Shown: positions 7,786 to 16,066, counted from the stretch's first letter. The stretch is 43,350 nt of DNA from Mariprofundus sp. (GCA_030951045.1 JAUZQJ010000032.1:1-43350), one strand, 5' to 3'. The notes: generated from the sequence alone by a model not told the origin. Translations and numbers: made by a program.

Positions 7786-7830
7786 AAACCCAAAGACTCT
7801 GCACGTTTTGCATGCAGAGTCTTTGGGTTT
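7786..7830 (-). terminator. Perfect 18-bp hairpin, terminator of the small NPC-repeat gene
   Basis: An 18-base arm at 7786-7803 (ending GACTCTGCA) is perfectly complementary to 7813-7830 (starting TGCAGAGTC), with a 9-base loop. It starts 19 bases after the stop of the minus-strand repeat gene. Read on that strand the stem is followed by TTTATTTA, a weak U tract. It also insulates the receiver remnant. Confidence 0.7.
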
Positions 7831-7848
7831 AACGATTGAGATAAAGAA

Positions 7849-8103
7849 TTAATGCCCTTTAGAACAAGGATTACACGGATTCATTTTGTGTTGCATATCG
7901 CATGGGTTGGCATGCTTTTTCATGGCACATGGATTACATGGGTTCATTTTATGCTGCATGGCGCACGGGTTACACGGATTCATCGTTTTTTTCATTGAGC
8001 ATGGGTTGCACGGGTTCATTTCATGATGGCCTGCAAAGGCAGGTGCAGCAGACAGACCCAAGGCAAGCAGCAGTGCGATAGCTAATGTTGTCATCGATTT
8101 CAT
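7849..8103 (-). CDS. Small exported NPC-repeat protein
   Basis: 84 residues from the ATG at 8103, which has GGAG six bases upstream; an ATG two codons earlier abuts that site and is unlikely. The signal peptide ends near AFA|GHH (24/25). The whole mature part is repeat: [36 protein letters not shown], a half unit ANPCDMQHK, and [11 protein letters not shown]. About 60 mature residues carry 9 Cys, many Met and 8 or more His, with no other domain. It lies 74 bases after arsM on the same strand and is followed by a strong hairpin, so it may be the last gene of the ars unit. I infer a periplasmic Cu(I)/As(III)-type metal chelator; no enzyme motif is present. Confidence 0.82.
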   Translation of the reverse strand: MKSMTTLAIALLLALGLSAAPAFAGHHEMNPCNPCSMKKTMNPCNPCAMQHKMNPCNPCAMKKHANPCDMQHKMNPCNPCSKGH

Positions 8104-8177
8104 ATTCATCTCCTCTTTTGTCCCTATTGGGATAACAGGCGGTTAGGCGTTTGAATCCTGAAATACTTACAGTTTGC

Positions 8178-9008
8178 TTAACAACAAGAGGTTGATGAAC
8201 AACCGCCCGGTTTCTTCGCTTCAATGTAAGCCGATACAACATAAGCTTCCACGCCCCGACCGGGTGCCCAATCACGAATAAATTCACGCGAACTGTCTTT
8301 TGGAATAATGCTAATCTGTTCAAAACCAGCATCGGCCATCATGGTCTCCAGTGCATCAATCATGGATGCGCCAGCCATACAGCCTGCATGCAATATCGGA
8401 TCATTTTTCATCTCATCCGGCATCTCCGCTGTTGCCACCACATCGGATATGGCCAGGCGTCCACCCGATTTCAACACACGAAATGCGTCGGCAAATACCA
8501 GCTCCTTATGCGGTGAAAGATTAATCACACAGTTGGAAATAATGATGTCGGCAGTGTTATCGGCAATCGGCAGGTGTTCAATCTCAGCAAGGCGAAACTC
8601 TACATTGCTGAATTTTCCTTTTTCGGCGTTATGTCGCGCCTTGGATAACATCGTGGGAGTCATGTCGATACCGATCACGTGACCGCTCTCACCAACCTCA
8701 CGGGCAGCCAAAAATGCATCAAAACCACCACCACTACCAAGATCAATAACCACTTCACCCGGACGCAGTGAAGCAATTGCACGTGGATTACCACAGCCAA
8801 GGCCCATATCGGCACCATCGGGTACATTAGCCAGATCATCTTCAGAGTAACCCAAGCGTGTGGAGATCAGTGTATTGATCGCCGCATCATCAGAGACGCC
8901 GCAGCAACTGGATTCCACACCGCAACAATCACCGTCATTACTGGCATCTGCCACTTCCGCATAAGATTTACGCACGTGCTGACGCACGTTATCAGCTTTT
9001 ACACTCAT
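8178..9008 (-). CDS. arsM: Arsenite S-adenosylmethionine methyltransferase
   Basis: 276 residues. ArsM methylates As(III) stepwise using SAM. DLGSGGGFDAF (89-99) is the SAM-binding motif I and GIDMTPTML follows. The three Cys known to bind arsenite in algal ArsM are all present in context: C72 in GLGCGNP, C160 in ISNCVINL and C210 in HAGCMAGA. Extra Cys pairs occur near the N-terminus (DCCG, SSCCG) and at the end (GGCSSTSCC), common in bacterial ArsM. A GGAGAAAG ribosome site precedes the ATG. It follows the peroxiredoxin gene by 14 bases and arsS lies upstream, so ArsM supplies methylated arsenic for arsenosugar formation. Very secure. Confidence 0.96.
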   Translation of the reverse strand: MSVKADNVRQHVRKSYAEVADASNDGDCCGVESSCCGVSDDAAINTLISTRLGYSEDDLANVPDGADMGLGCGNPRAIASLRPGEVVIDLGSGGGFDAFLAAREVGESGHVIGIDMTPTMLSKARHNAEKGKFSNVEFRLAEIEHLPIADNTADIIISNCVINLSPHKELVFADAFRVLKSGGRLAISDVVATAEMPDEMKNDPILHAGCMAGASMIDALETMMADAGFEQISIIPKDSSREFIRDWAPGRGVEAYVVSAYIEAKKPGGCSSTSCC

Positions 9009-9022
9009 TTCTTTCTCCGTAT

Positions 9023-9667
9023 TTAAATGGTTTTCAATATTTTTATTATGTCAGTTGGTTCCATGCGTTTGGTATAATCCACATCTACAAAAGCACTCAT
9101 CACCTTGCCATCAGGTGCAATAATATAGGTCGCAGGCATAGGTAGTTCAAAATGATCATTGCCGTGACTGGCTGGCAAATCGATGCCAAAACTCTCATAA
9201 ATAGGCCTCAAACTCTCAGGTAAGGTGAAGACTAAACCATATTGCTTGGCAGTTTCATTGTTCTGATCACTCAACAACGGAAACGTAAGGTTTCCTTTAT
9301 CTCGCGTCTGAGCAGCAAATTCCGGCAGTTCGGGAGCAATGGCGATCAACTGAGCGCCCGCAGCTTCAATATCAGGCAGCGCTTTCTGCAAGGCCTGCAT
9401 CTCCAAATTACAGTATGGACACCAGCTGCCTCGATAGAATGTGATAACAACCACTCCACGCTTTAGCGCTTCAGATAATTTTACTTTCTTACCATTTAGT
9501 TCAGGGAGATCAAAATCAGGAGCATGTTGCCCAGCTTGTAAAGCCCGCTCGGTTAAACCCGAAGATTGTAGTATCTGCACCGCATCATTCATGGTGCTTA
9601 CAATATTATCGGGAACCTGGGCTACGAATCCACGGTTAAACGCTTCAAGTTCATCATGAAGTGCCAT
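9023..9667 (-). CDS. Peroxiredoxin (AhpC/TSA family) of the ars operon
   Basis: 214 residues from the ATG at 9667, which overlaps the arsS stop by one base (TGATG) and has GGAGG just upstream; a longer frame reading into arsS is rejected. After an N-terminal helical segment there is a thioredoxin-fold domain: APDFDLPELNGKKVKLSE, then FYRGSWCPYC with the peroxidatic-type Cys at about 83 and a CXXC partner at 86. NDHFELPMPATYIIAPDG is the cis-Pro/substrate loop. The family reduces peroxides using thioredoxin or a similar donor. Its place between arsS and arsM suggests a job in the same pathway, for example protecting radical or thiol chemistry from oxidation. That is inference. Confidence 0.9.
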   Translation of the reverse strand: MALHDELEAFNRGFVAQVPDNIVSTMNDAVQILQSSGLTERALQAGQHAPDFDLPELNGKKVKLSEALKRGVVVITFYRGSWCPYCNLEMQALQKALPDIEAAGAQLIAIAPELPEFAAQTRDKGNLTFPLLSDQNNETAKQYGLVFTLPESLRPIYESFGIDLPASHGNDHFELPMPATYIIAPDGKVMSAFVDVDYTKRMEPTDIIKILKTI

Positions 9668-10632
9668 CACTCCTCCAATGCTCCGCCGCAACTGGAACCC
9701 TGACCGGCAGTACAGCCATAACAGTGATCCATCACAACAATTGAAGATCCGGAGATTTCCTGTTCAATTAGTTCAGAAAGGTGCGTTGCTAAACCACCCT
9801 CTCTATGTATGGGCAGATTCAGCATTTGATTGAAATCACAATCATAGACATAACCTCTCCAGTCCACGCTTATTAAGCTTTTGCACATCACTTCATCGAG
9901 ATTTTTCTCACTATAAACTTCTTTAAGTAGCTGCATATAAGATGCGAATTTACCTTGTGAAATTAGCGTGCTACCAAAACGTTTTATGGGCATATTGGTG
10001 ATGGTAAAGAGTTGATTAAAGACAATACCAAAACGCAAGTGCAGTTCGCGTTTATAAGCTATTTCCAGTTCACTCTGTGAAGGCGGCAGGTTTGTCCCCT
10101 GTGGATTATAGACCAGTGTTAATGTTAAATCTGAACCCTCGATACCGTACCCGAGTGCATTCAAACGCTGAATGGCTCTAATGCTGCTATCAAACACCCC
10201 TTTACCACGCTGAGCATCAACATTATCACTCAAATAACAGGGCAGCGATGCAACGACTTCGACCTTGTGCTTAGCAAGGAACTCAGCTGTATCACTATAG
10301 TTTTCTTCTTCCAAAATAGTCAGATTACAGCGATCAATGATACGCACGCCCATAGCACTGGCTTGCTCTATCAGGTAAACAAAGTGCGGATTCATCTCCG
10401 GCGCGCCACCGGTCAGATCGAGTGTTTTGATATGTTGCACACGCAAGTAATCAAGCACGGTTTGCACCGTCTTTTTATCCATGATTTCGGTGCGACGAGG
10501 ACCTGCATCCACATGGCAATGCAAACAGGTTTGATTACATAAATAGCCTAAATTAACTTGCAGCGTATTGAGCTTTCCACGAGAGATGGCAGGGAAGTCA
10601 GTCTTCTCTAATAATGGCAGTGTTGCATGCAT
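9667..10632 (-). CDS. arsS: Arsenosugar biosynthesis radical SAM protein
   Basis: 321 residues. Radical SAM cluster motif CNQTCLHC (C32, C36, C39) binds the [4Fe-4S] cluster. LDLTGGAPEMNP (about 71-82) is the SAM-binding GGxP strand, and the C-terminal DUF3641-type region ends in the Cys-rich HCYGCTAGQGSSCGG, likely a second metal or cluster site. This layout is that of ArsS, which transfers a deoxyadenosyl group to dimethylarsenite to form dimethylated arsenosugar precursors. Adjacent arsM supplies the methylated substrate. The ATG at 10632 follows GAGGA at about 15 bases, a long spacing. It is the first gene of arsS-prx-arsM. No efflux gene (arsB, acr3) or arsR lies in the window. Confidence 0.93.
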   Translation of the reverse strand: MHATLPLLEKTDFPAISRGKLNTLQVNLGYLCNQTCLHCHVDAGPRRTEIMDKKTVQTVLDYLRVQHIKTLDLTGGAPEMNPHFVYLIEQASAMGVRIIDRCNLTILEEENYSDTAEFLAKHKVEVVASLPCYLSDNVDAQRGKGVFDSSIRAIQRLNALGYGIEGSDLTLTLVYNPQGTNLPPSQSELEIAYKRELHLRFGIVFNQLFTITNMPIKRFGSTLISQGKFASYMQLLKEVYSEKNLDEVMCKSLISVDWRGYVYDCDFNQMLNLPIHREGGLATHLSELIEQEISGSSIVVMDHCYGCTAGQGSSCGGALEE

Positions 10633-10659
10633 ATAAACAATATCCTCTGTTAAATTTAA

Positions 10660-10732
10660 TTTGAATCAAAGTGAAGTGTCTGCTGAGTCGACTCAAACGC
10701 ATTTACATTACAGGAAATATCATCAGATGATA
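10660..10732. promoter_or_regulatory. Three dyads upstream of arsS
   Basis: Within the 113-base gap before arsS lie three perfect palindromes: TTTGA-A-TCAAA (10660-10670), TGAGTCGACTCA (10684-10695) and TATCATC-A-GATGATA (10718-10732). The first resembles the half-site style of ArsR/SmtB operators; the last could also help terminate the pentapeptide gene upstream. Which regulator binds is unknown. Confidence 0.45.
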
Positions 10733-10745
10733 AAAAACCGTTGGA

Positions 10746-11300
10746 TCAGGAACGATAAGCGATATCACCTGCGATAAAGGCTTTTTTCAATTTCCATTTA
10801 GAAATATTTGCACCTGTTCGATCTGCTCGGGTTAAATTGGCACGTTTCAGGTTAGCACCACGAAAATCTGCATCACGAACGTTGGAGAATGAAAGGTTGG
10901 CTTCGTTCAATATTGCACCACGAAAATCGGTACCCTCAAGATTACAACCCTGCATATTGGCATCAGAGAGCTTGGCATTTCTTAAATCCAGACCGGATAA
11001 GTCCAGACCTCTTAAGTCTACACCTGTCAGTGACCAACCACTGCTAATGCGTGCGCGCAAAAGATCCAGATCAATGCGAATGCCATGCTGATTGGTATTA
11101 ATTAATACCGCACCATCAAGACTTACACCTTGAATATTGGCGTCTGATAAATTAGCTCCGGAGAAATTACAGTTCGAAAGATTGGCTCCTGACAGATCTG
11201 CACCGGACAGATCCTGATTTGAAAAGTCCAAGCCGGACAAATCTGTACCAGCTAAGCTATTCCCAGCCTGTATTGCAGCAATTACCTCTGAAACTGTCAT
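10746..11300 (-). CDS. Pentapeptide-repeat protein
   Basis: 184 residues from the ATG at 11300, which follows the strong site GGGAGGGGAT; the open frame extends upstream but lacks support. Nearly the whole protein is A(D/N)LxX pentapeptides: DLSGLDFSNQDLSGADLSGA and so on, broken once around residues 75-95 (HGIRIDLDLLRARI), then resuming. These form a right-handed quadrilateral beta-helix. There is no signal peptide, so it is probably cytosolic. Some relatives mimic DNA and protect gyrase; most have no known role, and nothing here identifies the target. It is a single gene about 110 bases upstream of arsS on the same strand. Confidence 0.9.
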   Translation of the reverse strand: MTVSEVIAAIQAGNSLAGTDLSGLDFSNQDLSGADLSGANLSNCNFSGANLSDANIQGVSLDGAVLINTNQHGIRIDLDLLRARISSGWSLTGVDLRGLDLSGLDLRNAKLSDANMQGCNLEGTDFRGAILNEANLSFSNVRDADFRGANLKRANLTRADRTGANISKWKLKKAFIAGDIAYRS

Positions 11301-11406
11301 ATCCCCTCCCATGAAAGATTGTGATGTTAAAAAGCCTGTGTCAAAGCGCAAGCAATAATTACTAATCAGCACCCGATAACTATATACTAATCAACCCTTG
11401 CATACG

Positions 11407-11877
11407 TTAATGCTTGTCATAAAACAGTGTTGGATTGATCTGACATAGCATAGACCAACCTATTTCTCTGCGTTCAAGGCATACAACACCACCATTGCGG
11501 AAGTGAACCGCTTCACGGTGTGGATCACCACAGACGAGCAATCCGGCTAAACGCTGAAGATAAGGCAGGTGGCCAACCAGCATAACATCCTCATTCATGC
11601 TGGCTAGATGAGCTGACCAGGTGGAGGGATCATCATTGGGGCCAAGCTCAAGCGCCTGTTCACAAGGGATGCCGCCCCAGACTTGAGAAAACAGATTGGC
11701 ACTCTGTTCTGCTCTTAAGACACCACTATGCATAATACGAACTGGTTCTGGTTTCTCAAATAGACTTAAAAATTCAGCTGTACGTGTCACATCGTTATGC
11801 CCCTGAACAGACAACGGGCGTTTTGCATCCTCTTGTTTCTCTTTAGCTAAACCATGTTGAACCAGATATACCCGCAT
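11407..11877 (-). CDS. sixA: SixA-type phosphohistidine phosphatase
   Basis: 156 residues, SixA-sized, in the histidine phosphatase (phosphoglycerate mutase-like) superfamily. The catalytic His is H8 in LVQHGLAKEKQEDAKRPLS. The usual RHG triad is QHG here, a variant seen in this subgroup. A second active-site His lies in VGHLPYLQRLAGLL near 103, and SGVLRAEQSA carries the conserved Arg. SixA removes phosphate from His on phosphotransfer proteins in E. coli; the target here is unknown. It is divergent from map with a 78-base gap, so promoters for both may lie between 11878 and 11955. Confidence 0.85.
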   Translation of the reverse strand: MRVYLVQHGLAKEKQEDAKRPLSVQGHNDVTRTAEFLSLFEKPEPVRIMHSGVLRAEQSANLFSQVWGGIPCEQALELGPNDDPSTWSAHLASMNEDVMLVGHLPYLQRLAGLLVCGDPHREAVHFRNGGVVCLERREIGWSMLCQINPTLFYDKH

Positions 11878-11955
11878 AAGTATCCTCCAATAGATGACCT
11901 AATGAGCAGATTACGTCAGCATACGGCCACCCTACAAGTGTTTTCAGGAGTCAGC

Positions 11956-12708
11956 ATGGTTAGCATCAAAACAAAACAAGATATCGAGGCTATGCGGCCA
12001 GCATGTCATCATGCTGCGGATACATTAGTCATGATTGAGCCCTATATTAAAACAGGCATCACTACCGATGATATCAATGATCTGGTACATGATTTCACGA
12101 TCAAGGCTGGTGGCATCCCTGCCCCGCTCAACTATCACGGTTTCCCCAAATCAGTTTGTACGTCGGTAAACCATGTTGTCTGCCACGGTATACCCACCAA
12201 TAAAACACTCACAGATGGTGATATTGTTAACGTCGATGTCACCACCATCATCAATGGCTGGCATGGCGATACGAGTAAAACATTTCACGTCGGGAAACCC
12301 AAAATTAAAGCTGAAAAAGTAGTGGAAACAGCACGCAAAGCACTGGATCTCGGCATAGCACAAGTGCGTCCTGGCGCAACGCTCGGAGATATTGGCCATG
12401 CCATTCAAAGCTATGTGGAAGGCGAACGGATGTCGGTTGTACGCGAGTATTGCGGGCATGGTATTGGTCGTGTGTTTCACGAAGATCCACAAGTGCTGCA
12501 CTACGGTAAAGCGGGCACAGGCATGAAACTCAAAGCCGGTATGGTCTTTACTATTGAACCGATGGTGAATATTGGTAAGGCGGCAGTAAAACTCCTGGGT
12601 GATAAATGGACCGTAGTTACGCGCGATAAAACACTCTCTGCTCAGTTTGAACATACGCTTGTTGTCACTGAAACCGGCTGTGAAATTCTTACTGTTCCTT
12701 CATTATAA
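11956..12708 (+). CDS. map: Methionine aminopeptidase, type I
   Basis: 250 residues from the ATG at 11956, with AGGAG five bases upstream; a longer frame would run into the sixA start. The pita-bread fold removes N-terminal Met from nascent proteins. Metal ligands appear in order: the Asp pair in VNVDVTTIINGWHGDTS, His in CGHGIGRVFHEDP, Glu in FTIEPMV, and Glu in QFEHTLVVT. The substrate His is in NYHGFPKSVCTSVNHVVCHG. Length and motifs match the type Ia enzyme without an N-terminal zinc finger. It is often next to rpsB or alone; here it stands alone, before typA. Confidence 0.95.
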   Translation: MVSIKTKQDIEAMRPACHHAADTLVMIEPYIKTGITTDDINDLVHDFTIKAGGIPAPLNYHGFPKSVCTSVNHVVCHGIPTNKTLTDGDIVNVDVTTIINGWHGDTSKTFHVGKPKIKAEKVVETARKALDLGIAQVRPGATLGDIGHAIQSYVEGERMSVVREYCGHGIGRVFHEDPQVLHYGKAGTGMKLKAGMVFTIEPMVNIGKAAVKLLGDKWTVVTRDKTLSAQFEHTLVVTETGCEILTVPSL

Positions 12709-12956
12709 ACATTTAGTCTTAAAGTATAAGATGATCATTCTGATGTCAGAAGAGAATTCCCTTTGGGGCACAAAGTAAATCTAACAAAGCTTAAAAAAAC
12801 AATCATTTAGAACATATTTTTAATGATAAATCTTGATTTTCATCTGTGCCTTTACCTTTTAGTCGGAAATATTAATTTACAATAATCATCTTATTACTTC
12901 CAAATGGATGGTAAAACGATACTATGCGCGCCACTTAGAATTAGAGGTTATTATAT

Positions 12957-14774
12957 ATGACACGCAAATTACGTAATATCGCCATCATCGCCCACGTTGA
13001 CCATGGCAAAACTACACTGGTTGATGAGCTACTGAAGCAGTCTGGTACTATGGACAGTCTCCGTGCAGACATGGAAACATGTGTTATGGATTCCAATGAC
13101 CTTGAAAAAGAGCGCGGCATTACCATCACTGCAAAAAATACCGCAATTCGTTACGGTGATACCCATATCAACATTATCGATACTCCTGGCCATGCCGATT
13201 TCGGCGGTGAAGTAGAGCGTGTATTGAACATGGTTGATGGTGTAGTTTTGTTGGTTGATGCCCGTGAAGGCCCAATGCCACAGACCAAATTTGTTACCTC
13301 CAAAGCATTGGCTCTTGGCTTGAAACCCATTGTTGTGATCAATAAAATTGACCGCGAAGGATCCGATCCTGATGCCGTAGTTGACCTCACGTTTGACTTG
13401 TTTGCATCACTTGGTGCAACCGATGAACAGTTAGAATTCCCTGTTGTCTATGCCTCTGCTAAAAACGGTTATGGCATGCTTGATCTGAATGAAGAGTCAG
13501 ACAACCTGCTTTGCCTGTTCGATACGATCCTTGAACATGTTCGCCCACCTGAGGGTAATGCTGACGAGCCTTTACAGATGTTGGCTACCACACTGGACTG
13601 GGATGAGTATATTGGTCGTGTTGTGATTGGTCGTATTGCTCACGGACGTATTAAAACTGGCGAAGAGATTACTGTGATACACGCTGATTCCAGACAGGAG
13701 AACTTCAAAATAAGCAAACTACTTGGTTTCCTCGGTCTGAACCGTGTTGAAGTCCAGGAAGCAGAAGCTGGTGAAATTGTTGCAGTTGCCGGTATTGAAC
13801 ATATTAATATCGGTGAAACGATTGCATCGAAAGCAACACCTATTGCACTTCCAGTGATCCATGTGGATGAGCCTACGCTTTCTATGGAGATACACGTCAA
13901 CAAGTCTCCATTGGCTGGTACTGAAGGTAAATTTATTACTACACGTCAAATTCGTGATCGCCTGATGAAAGAGATTCGTACCAACGTGGCTATGCGTGTA
14001 GAAGATACTGATTCTGCAGATGTATTTAAAGTATCCGGCCGTGGCGAACTACACATCGGTATTCTTTTAGAAACCATGCGTCGTGAAGGTTTTGAAATCG
14101 CTGTATCACGTCCAACCGTGATTATTCGTGTAGAAAATGGTGTAAAAGAAGAACCTTACGAGCATGTAACTGTTGATGTAGAGCAGGAATATCAAGGTGC
14201 TGTGATTGAGAAGCTTGGTAAACGTGGTGCGGAAATGACCTCCATGGCGACCAATGCAGATGGTTGTACGCGTATTGAGTTCATGTGCCCTACGCGCGGC
14301 CTGATTGGTTATACATCTGAATTTCTAACTGATACCCGTGGTACTGGTATTATGCACCATGTCTTCCACGCTTATGGTCCATTCATTGGCACCCTTCCTG
14401 GCGGCCGCATAAATGGCGTATTGATCTCCATGGAAAACGGTTCATCTGTTGCTTTCGGCCTGTGGAAACTACAGGAACGTGGCAGAATGTTTATTGGTTC
14501 CGGTGCAACAGTGTATGAAGGTATGATCATCGGTATCAATAATCGCGATGCAGATATGTGCGTTAACCCGATCAGAGAGAAGAAACTGACCAACGTACGT
14601 TCATCTGGTAAAGATGATGCCATTGATCTGGTTCCACCTTTGAACCTGAGCTTGGAACGCGCTATCGAATTCATCTCTGATGATGAGTTGGTAGAAATCA
14701 CTCCAAGCTCTATTCGTCTGCGTAAACGTGTTCTGAAAGAGAACGAACGCAAACGCGGAACACCAAGAGGTTAA
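12957..14774 (+). CDS. typA: GTPase TypA/BipA
   Basis: 605 residues, full length. This is a ribosome-associated translational GTPase of the EF-G/LepA group, acting in 50S assembly and stress growth. G1 is [15 protein letters not shown] near the start, G2 is [11 protein letters not shown]3 [16 protein letters not shown], and G4 [10 protein letters not shown]. Then come a beta-barrel domain, an EF-G III/V-like region ([20 protein letters not shown]) and the BipA-specific C-terminus ([19 protein letters not shown], then [11 protein letters not shown]). AGAGGT lies about ten bases before the ATG. A 248-base AT-rich gap precedes it and a clear terminator follows, so it is transcribed alone. Confidence 0.97.
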   Translation: MTRKLRNIAIIAHVDHGKTTLVDELLKQSGTMDSLRADMETCVMDSNDLEKERGITITAKNTAIRYGDTHINIIDTPGHADFGGEVERVLNMVDGVVLLVDAREGPMPQTKFVTSKALALGLKPIVVINKIDREGSDPDAVVDLTFDLFASLGATDEQLEFPVVYASAKNGYGMLDLNEESDNLLCLFDTILEHVRPPEGNADEPLQMLATTLDWDEYIGRVVIGRIAHGRIKTGEEITVIHADSRQENFKISKLLGFLGLNRVEVQEAEAGEIVAVAGIEHINIGETIASKATPIALPVIHVDEPTLSMEIHVNKSPLAGTEGKFITTRQIRDRLMKEIRTNVAMRVEDTDSADVFKVSGRGELHIGILLETMRREGFEIAVSRPTVIIRVENGVKEEPYEHVTVDVEQEYQGAVIEKLGKRGAEMTSMATNADGCTRIEFMCPTRGLIGYTSEFLTDTRGTGIMHHVFHAYGPFIGTLPGGRINGVLISMENGSSVAFGLWKLQERGRMFIGSGATVYEGMIIGINNRDADMCVNPIREKKLTNVRSSGKDDAIDLVPPLNLSLERAIEFISDDELVEITPSSIRLRKRVLKENERKRGTPRG

Positions 14775-14790
14775 ATCTTGTAATTACACT

Positions 14791-14823
14791 AAAGGCCTGT
14801 CCCAATGGACGGGCCTTTTTTTT
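14791..14823 (+). terminator. Rho-independent terminator of typA
   Basis: AAAGGCCTGTCC pairs with GGACGGGCCTTT around a CAAT loop, followed by a run of T. It lies 17 bases after the typA stop. Confidence 0.93.
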
Positions 14824-14825
14824 GG

Positions 14826-14882
14826 TTCATCGCGTATTAGTGGAAAATATCACAATGGCATTGTTCGGTGTTGCTTAGCTAT
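14826..14882. repeat. Dispersed intergenic repeat, copy A
   Basis: TTCATCGCGTATTAGTGG, then ATCACAATGG and TGTTCGGTGTTGCTT, closely resemble the sequence at about 32577-32636 (copy B), colinear with only small gaps. Both copies lie just after a gene end. It is not coding. Confidence 0.55.
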
Positions 14883-15307
14883 TCTGATATGCGGTAGCAG
14901 CTTCTGCCACTTTCCTTGGCTCGATACATGGCAGTATCCGACCTGCTCACAATGCCTTCCATATCTTGATCATCTGGAGAGGCCAGACAAACACCTATAC
15001 TTACACCTATTTTATACTGAGTTCCTTTCAGAGCTAAAGGCAGTGCAATGGCAGTAATTATTTTTTCTGCCATCTTGTTAGCAAACGTTTCAGAATTGAC
15101 ATCAAGCAGAATGATACTGAATTCATCGCCGCCAATGCGAGCTACGGTATCTGTCGCACGGGTACATTTCAGCAGCCGATTGCTAACTTCGACAAGAGCC
15201 TTGTCACCCCACTCATGACCCAATGCATCATTGATCGGTTTGAAGTGATCAAGATCCAGCATCAACACAGCTATAAAACTGCAGTTATCGGCCGGATACT
15301 CTAGTTA
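14879..15307 (-). pseudogene. Truncated GGDEF (diguanylate cyclase) domain
   Basis: The frame reads DNCSFIAVLMLDLDHFKPIN, then GHEWGDKALVEVSNRL, ARIGGDEFSIILLDV, and ends VSRSDTAMYRAKESGRS. That is nearly a full GGDEF domain with its active-site GGDEF intact. An in-frame stop at about 15310 cuts it off just before the domain's first helix, and no sensor, receiver or membrane part precedes it. A GTG or ATG inside strand one would give only about 129 residues without a fold start. Diguanylate cyclases make c-di-GMP, but this piece is likely inactive: a decayed 3' fragment with its upstream half deleted. Confidence 0.75.
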
Positions 15308-15364
15308 CAAAACATAGGTGGCTAGGAAGATGCTGATTTATTGCATCCTGCCAAATGCCCCAGT

Positions 15365-15404
15365 ATTCCAATTAAAAAACTAAGGTATTATTTTTAGTTG
15401 GAAT
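15365..15404. repeat. AT-rich imperfect hairpin between coaE and the GGDEF remnant
   Basis: ATTCCAATTAAAAA (15365-15378) pairs with TTTTTAGTTGGAAT (15391-15404) with one wobble pair and a 12-base loop. It lies 45 bases downstream of the coaE stop. It may serve as a weak terminator or mark a rearrangement scar next to the truncated gene. Confidence 0.4.
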
Positions 15405-15448
15405 GAGGATATAGAAAAAGAGGGGCAGAGCAACAGTGAACCATTACT

Positions 15449-16066
15449 TTACGCCTTGAACTGCTTCGATATAAACGTATGTGTTTCAATGACCTTTTCA
15501 CGTAACGACTCAAAATTATCATCATTTAAAATAATATAATCGGCGGATTCACGGCGTTGCTCATCGCTGCATTGACGCGCTACGATGGCATCGAATTGTG
15601 TGCTATTTCTATCACCTCTGGTAAGTACACGCGCACGTCTGAGCGCAAGATCAGTCATGACCACCAGCACCGCATCCATGCGTGATGCACCACCGGATTC
15701 CAATAACACCGAAGCTTCGATGATCGCATAGCTACCATGCTGCTGCTGTAACCACACATCTTCTTGCTCTCTAATGAGCGGATGCATGATGCTATTCAGT
15801 CTGGTTGTTTCTGTTGCCTTTGCAAAACAGTGTTCGGCAAGCGCTGCCCTGTTAAGTGAGCCGTCCGTATTTAATATGGCATCACCAAAAGCCTTGGTTA
15901 ATTGCTCTAAACCTGTGGAACCGACCGCAACAACATCGCGCCCGACCTGGTCCAAATCCAATACAGGCACACCCATACCTGCAAATATTTTAGCGACAGT
16001 GCTTTTTCCACTACCAATGCCGCCGGTCAGGCCAACTTTTGCAATCATGTTTGTGCTATCACCCAT
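15449..16066 (-). CDS. coaE: Dephospho-CoA kinase
   Basis: 205 residues. It phosphorylates the ribose 3'-OH of dephospho-CoA, the last step of coenzyme A synthesis. P-loop GLTGGIGSGKSTVAKIF lies near the start, followed by PVLDLDQVGRDVV (substrate Asp), HPLIREQE, and the LID region RRARVLTRGDRNSTQFDAIVARQ. The ATG at 16066 overlaps the pilD stop by eight bases (ATGGGTGA). An internal ATG at 16048 (MIAKVGL) fits the family's usual N-terminus equally well. coaE at the end of the pilus cluster after pilD is a classic proteobacterial order. Confidence 0.95.
   Translation of the reverse strand: MGDSTNMIAKVGLTGGIGSGKSTVAKIFAGMGVPVLDLDQVGRDVVAVGSTGLEQLTKAFGDAILNTDGSLNRAALAEHCFAKATETTRLNSIMHPLIREQEDVWLQQQHGSYAIIEASVLLESGGASRMDAVLVVMTDLALRRARVLTRGDRNSTQFDAIVARQCSDEQRRESADYIILNDDNFESLREKVIETHTFISKQFKA

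Noticed and set aside
7060-8019. Regular short repeats suggesting a CRISPR array
   Set aside because: The units are adjacent, in frame and coding, without unique spacers.
8021-8332. 103-codon minus-strand frame across the arsM end and small repeat gene
   Set aside because: Overlaps two well-supported genes in another frame.
12151-12654. Long minus-strand open frame within map
   Set aside because: Antisense to a complete methionine aminopeptidase; Cys/Phe/His-rich composition typical of shadow frames.
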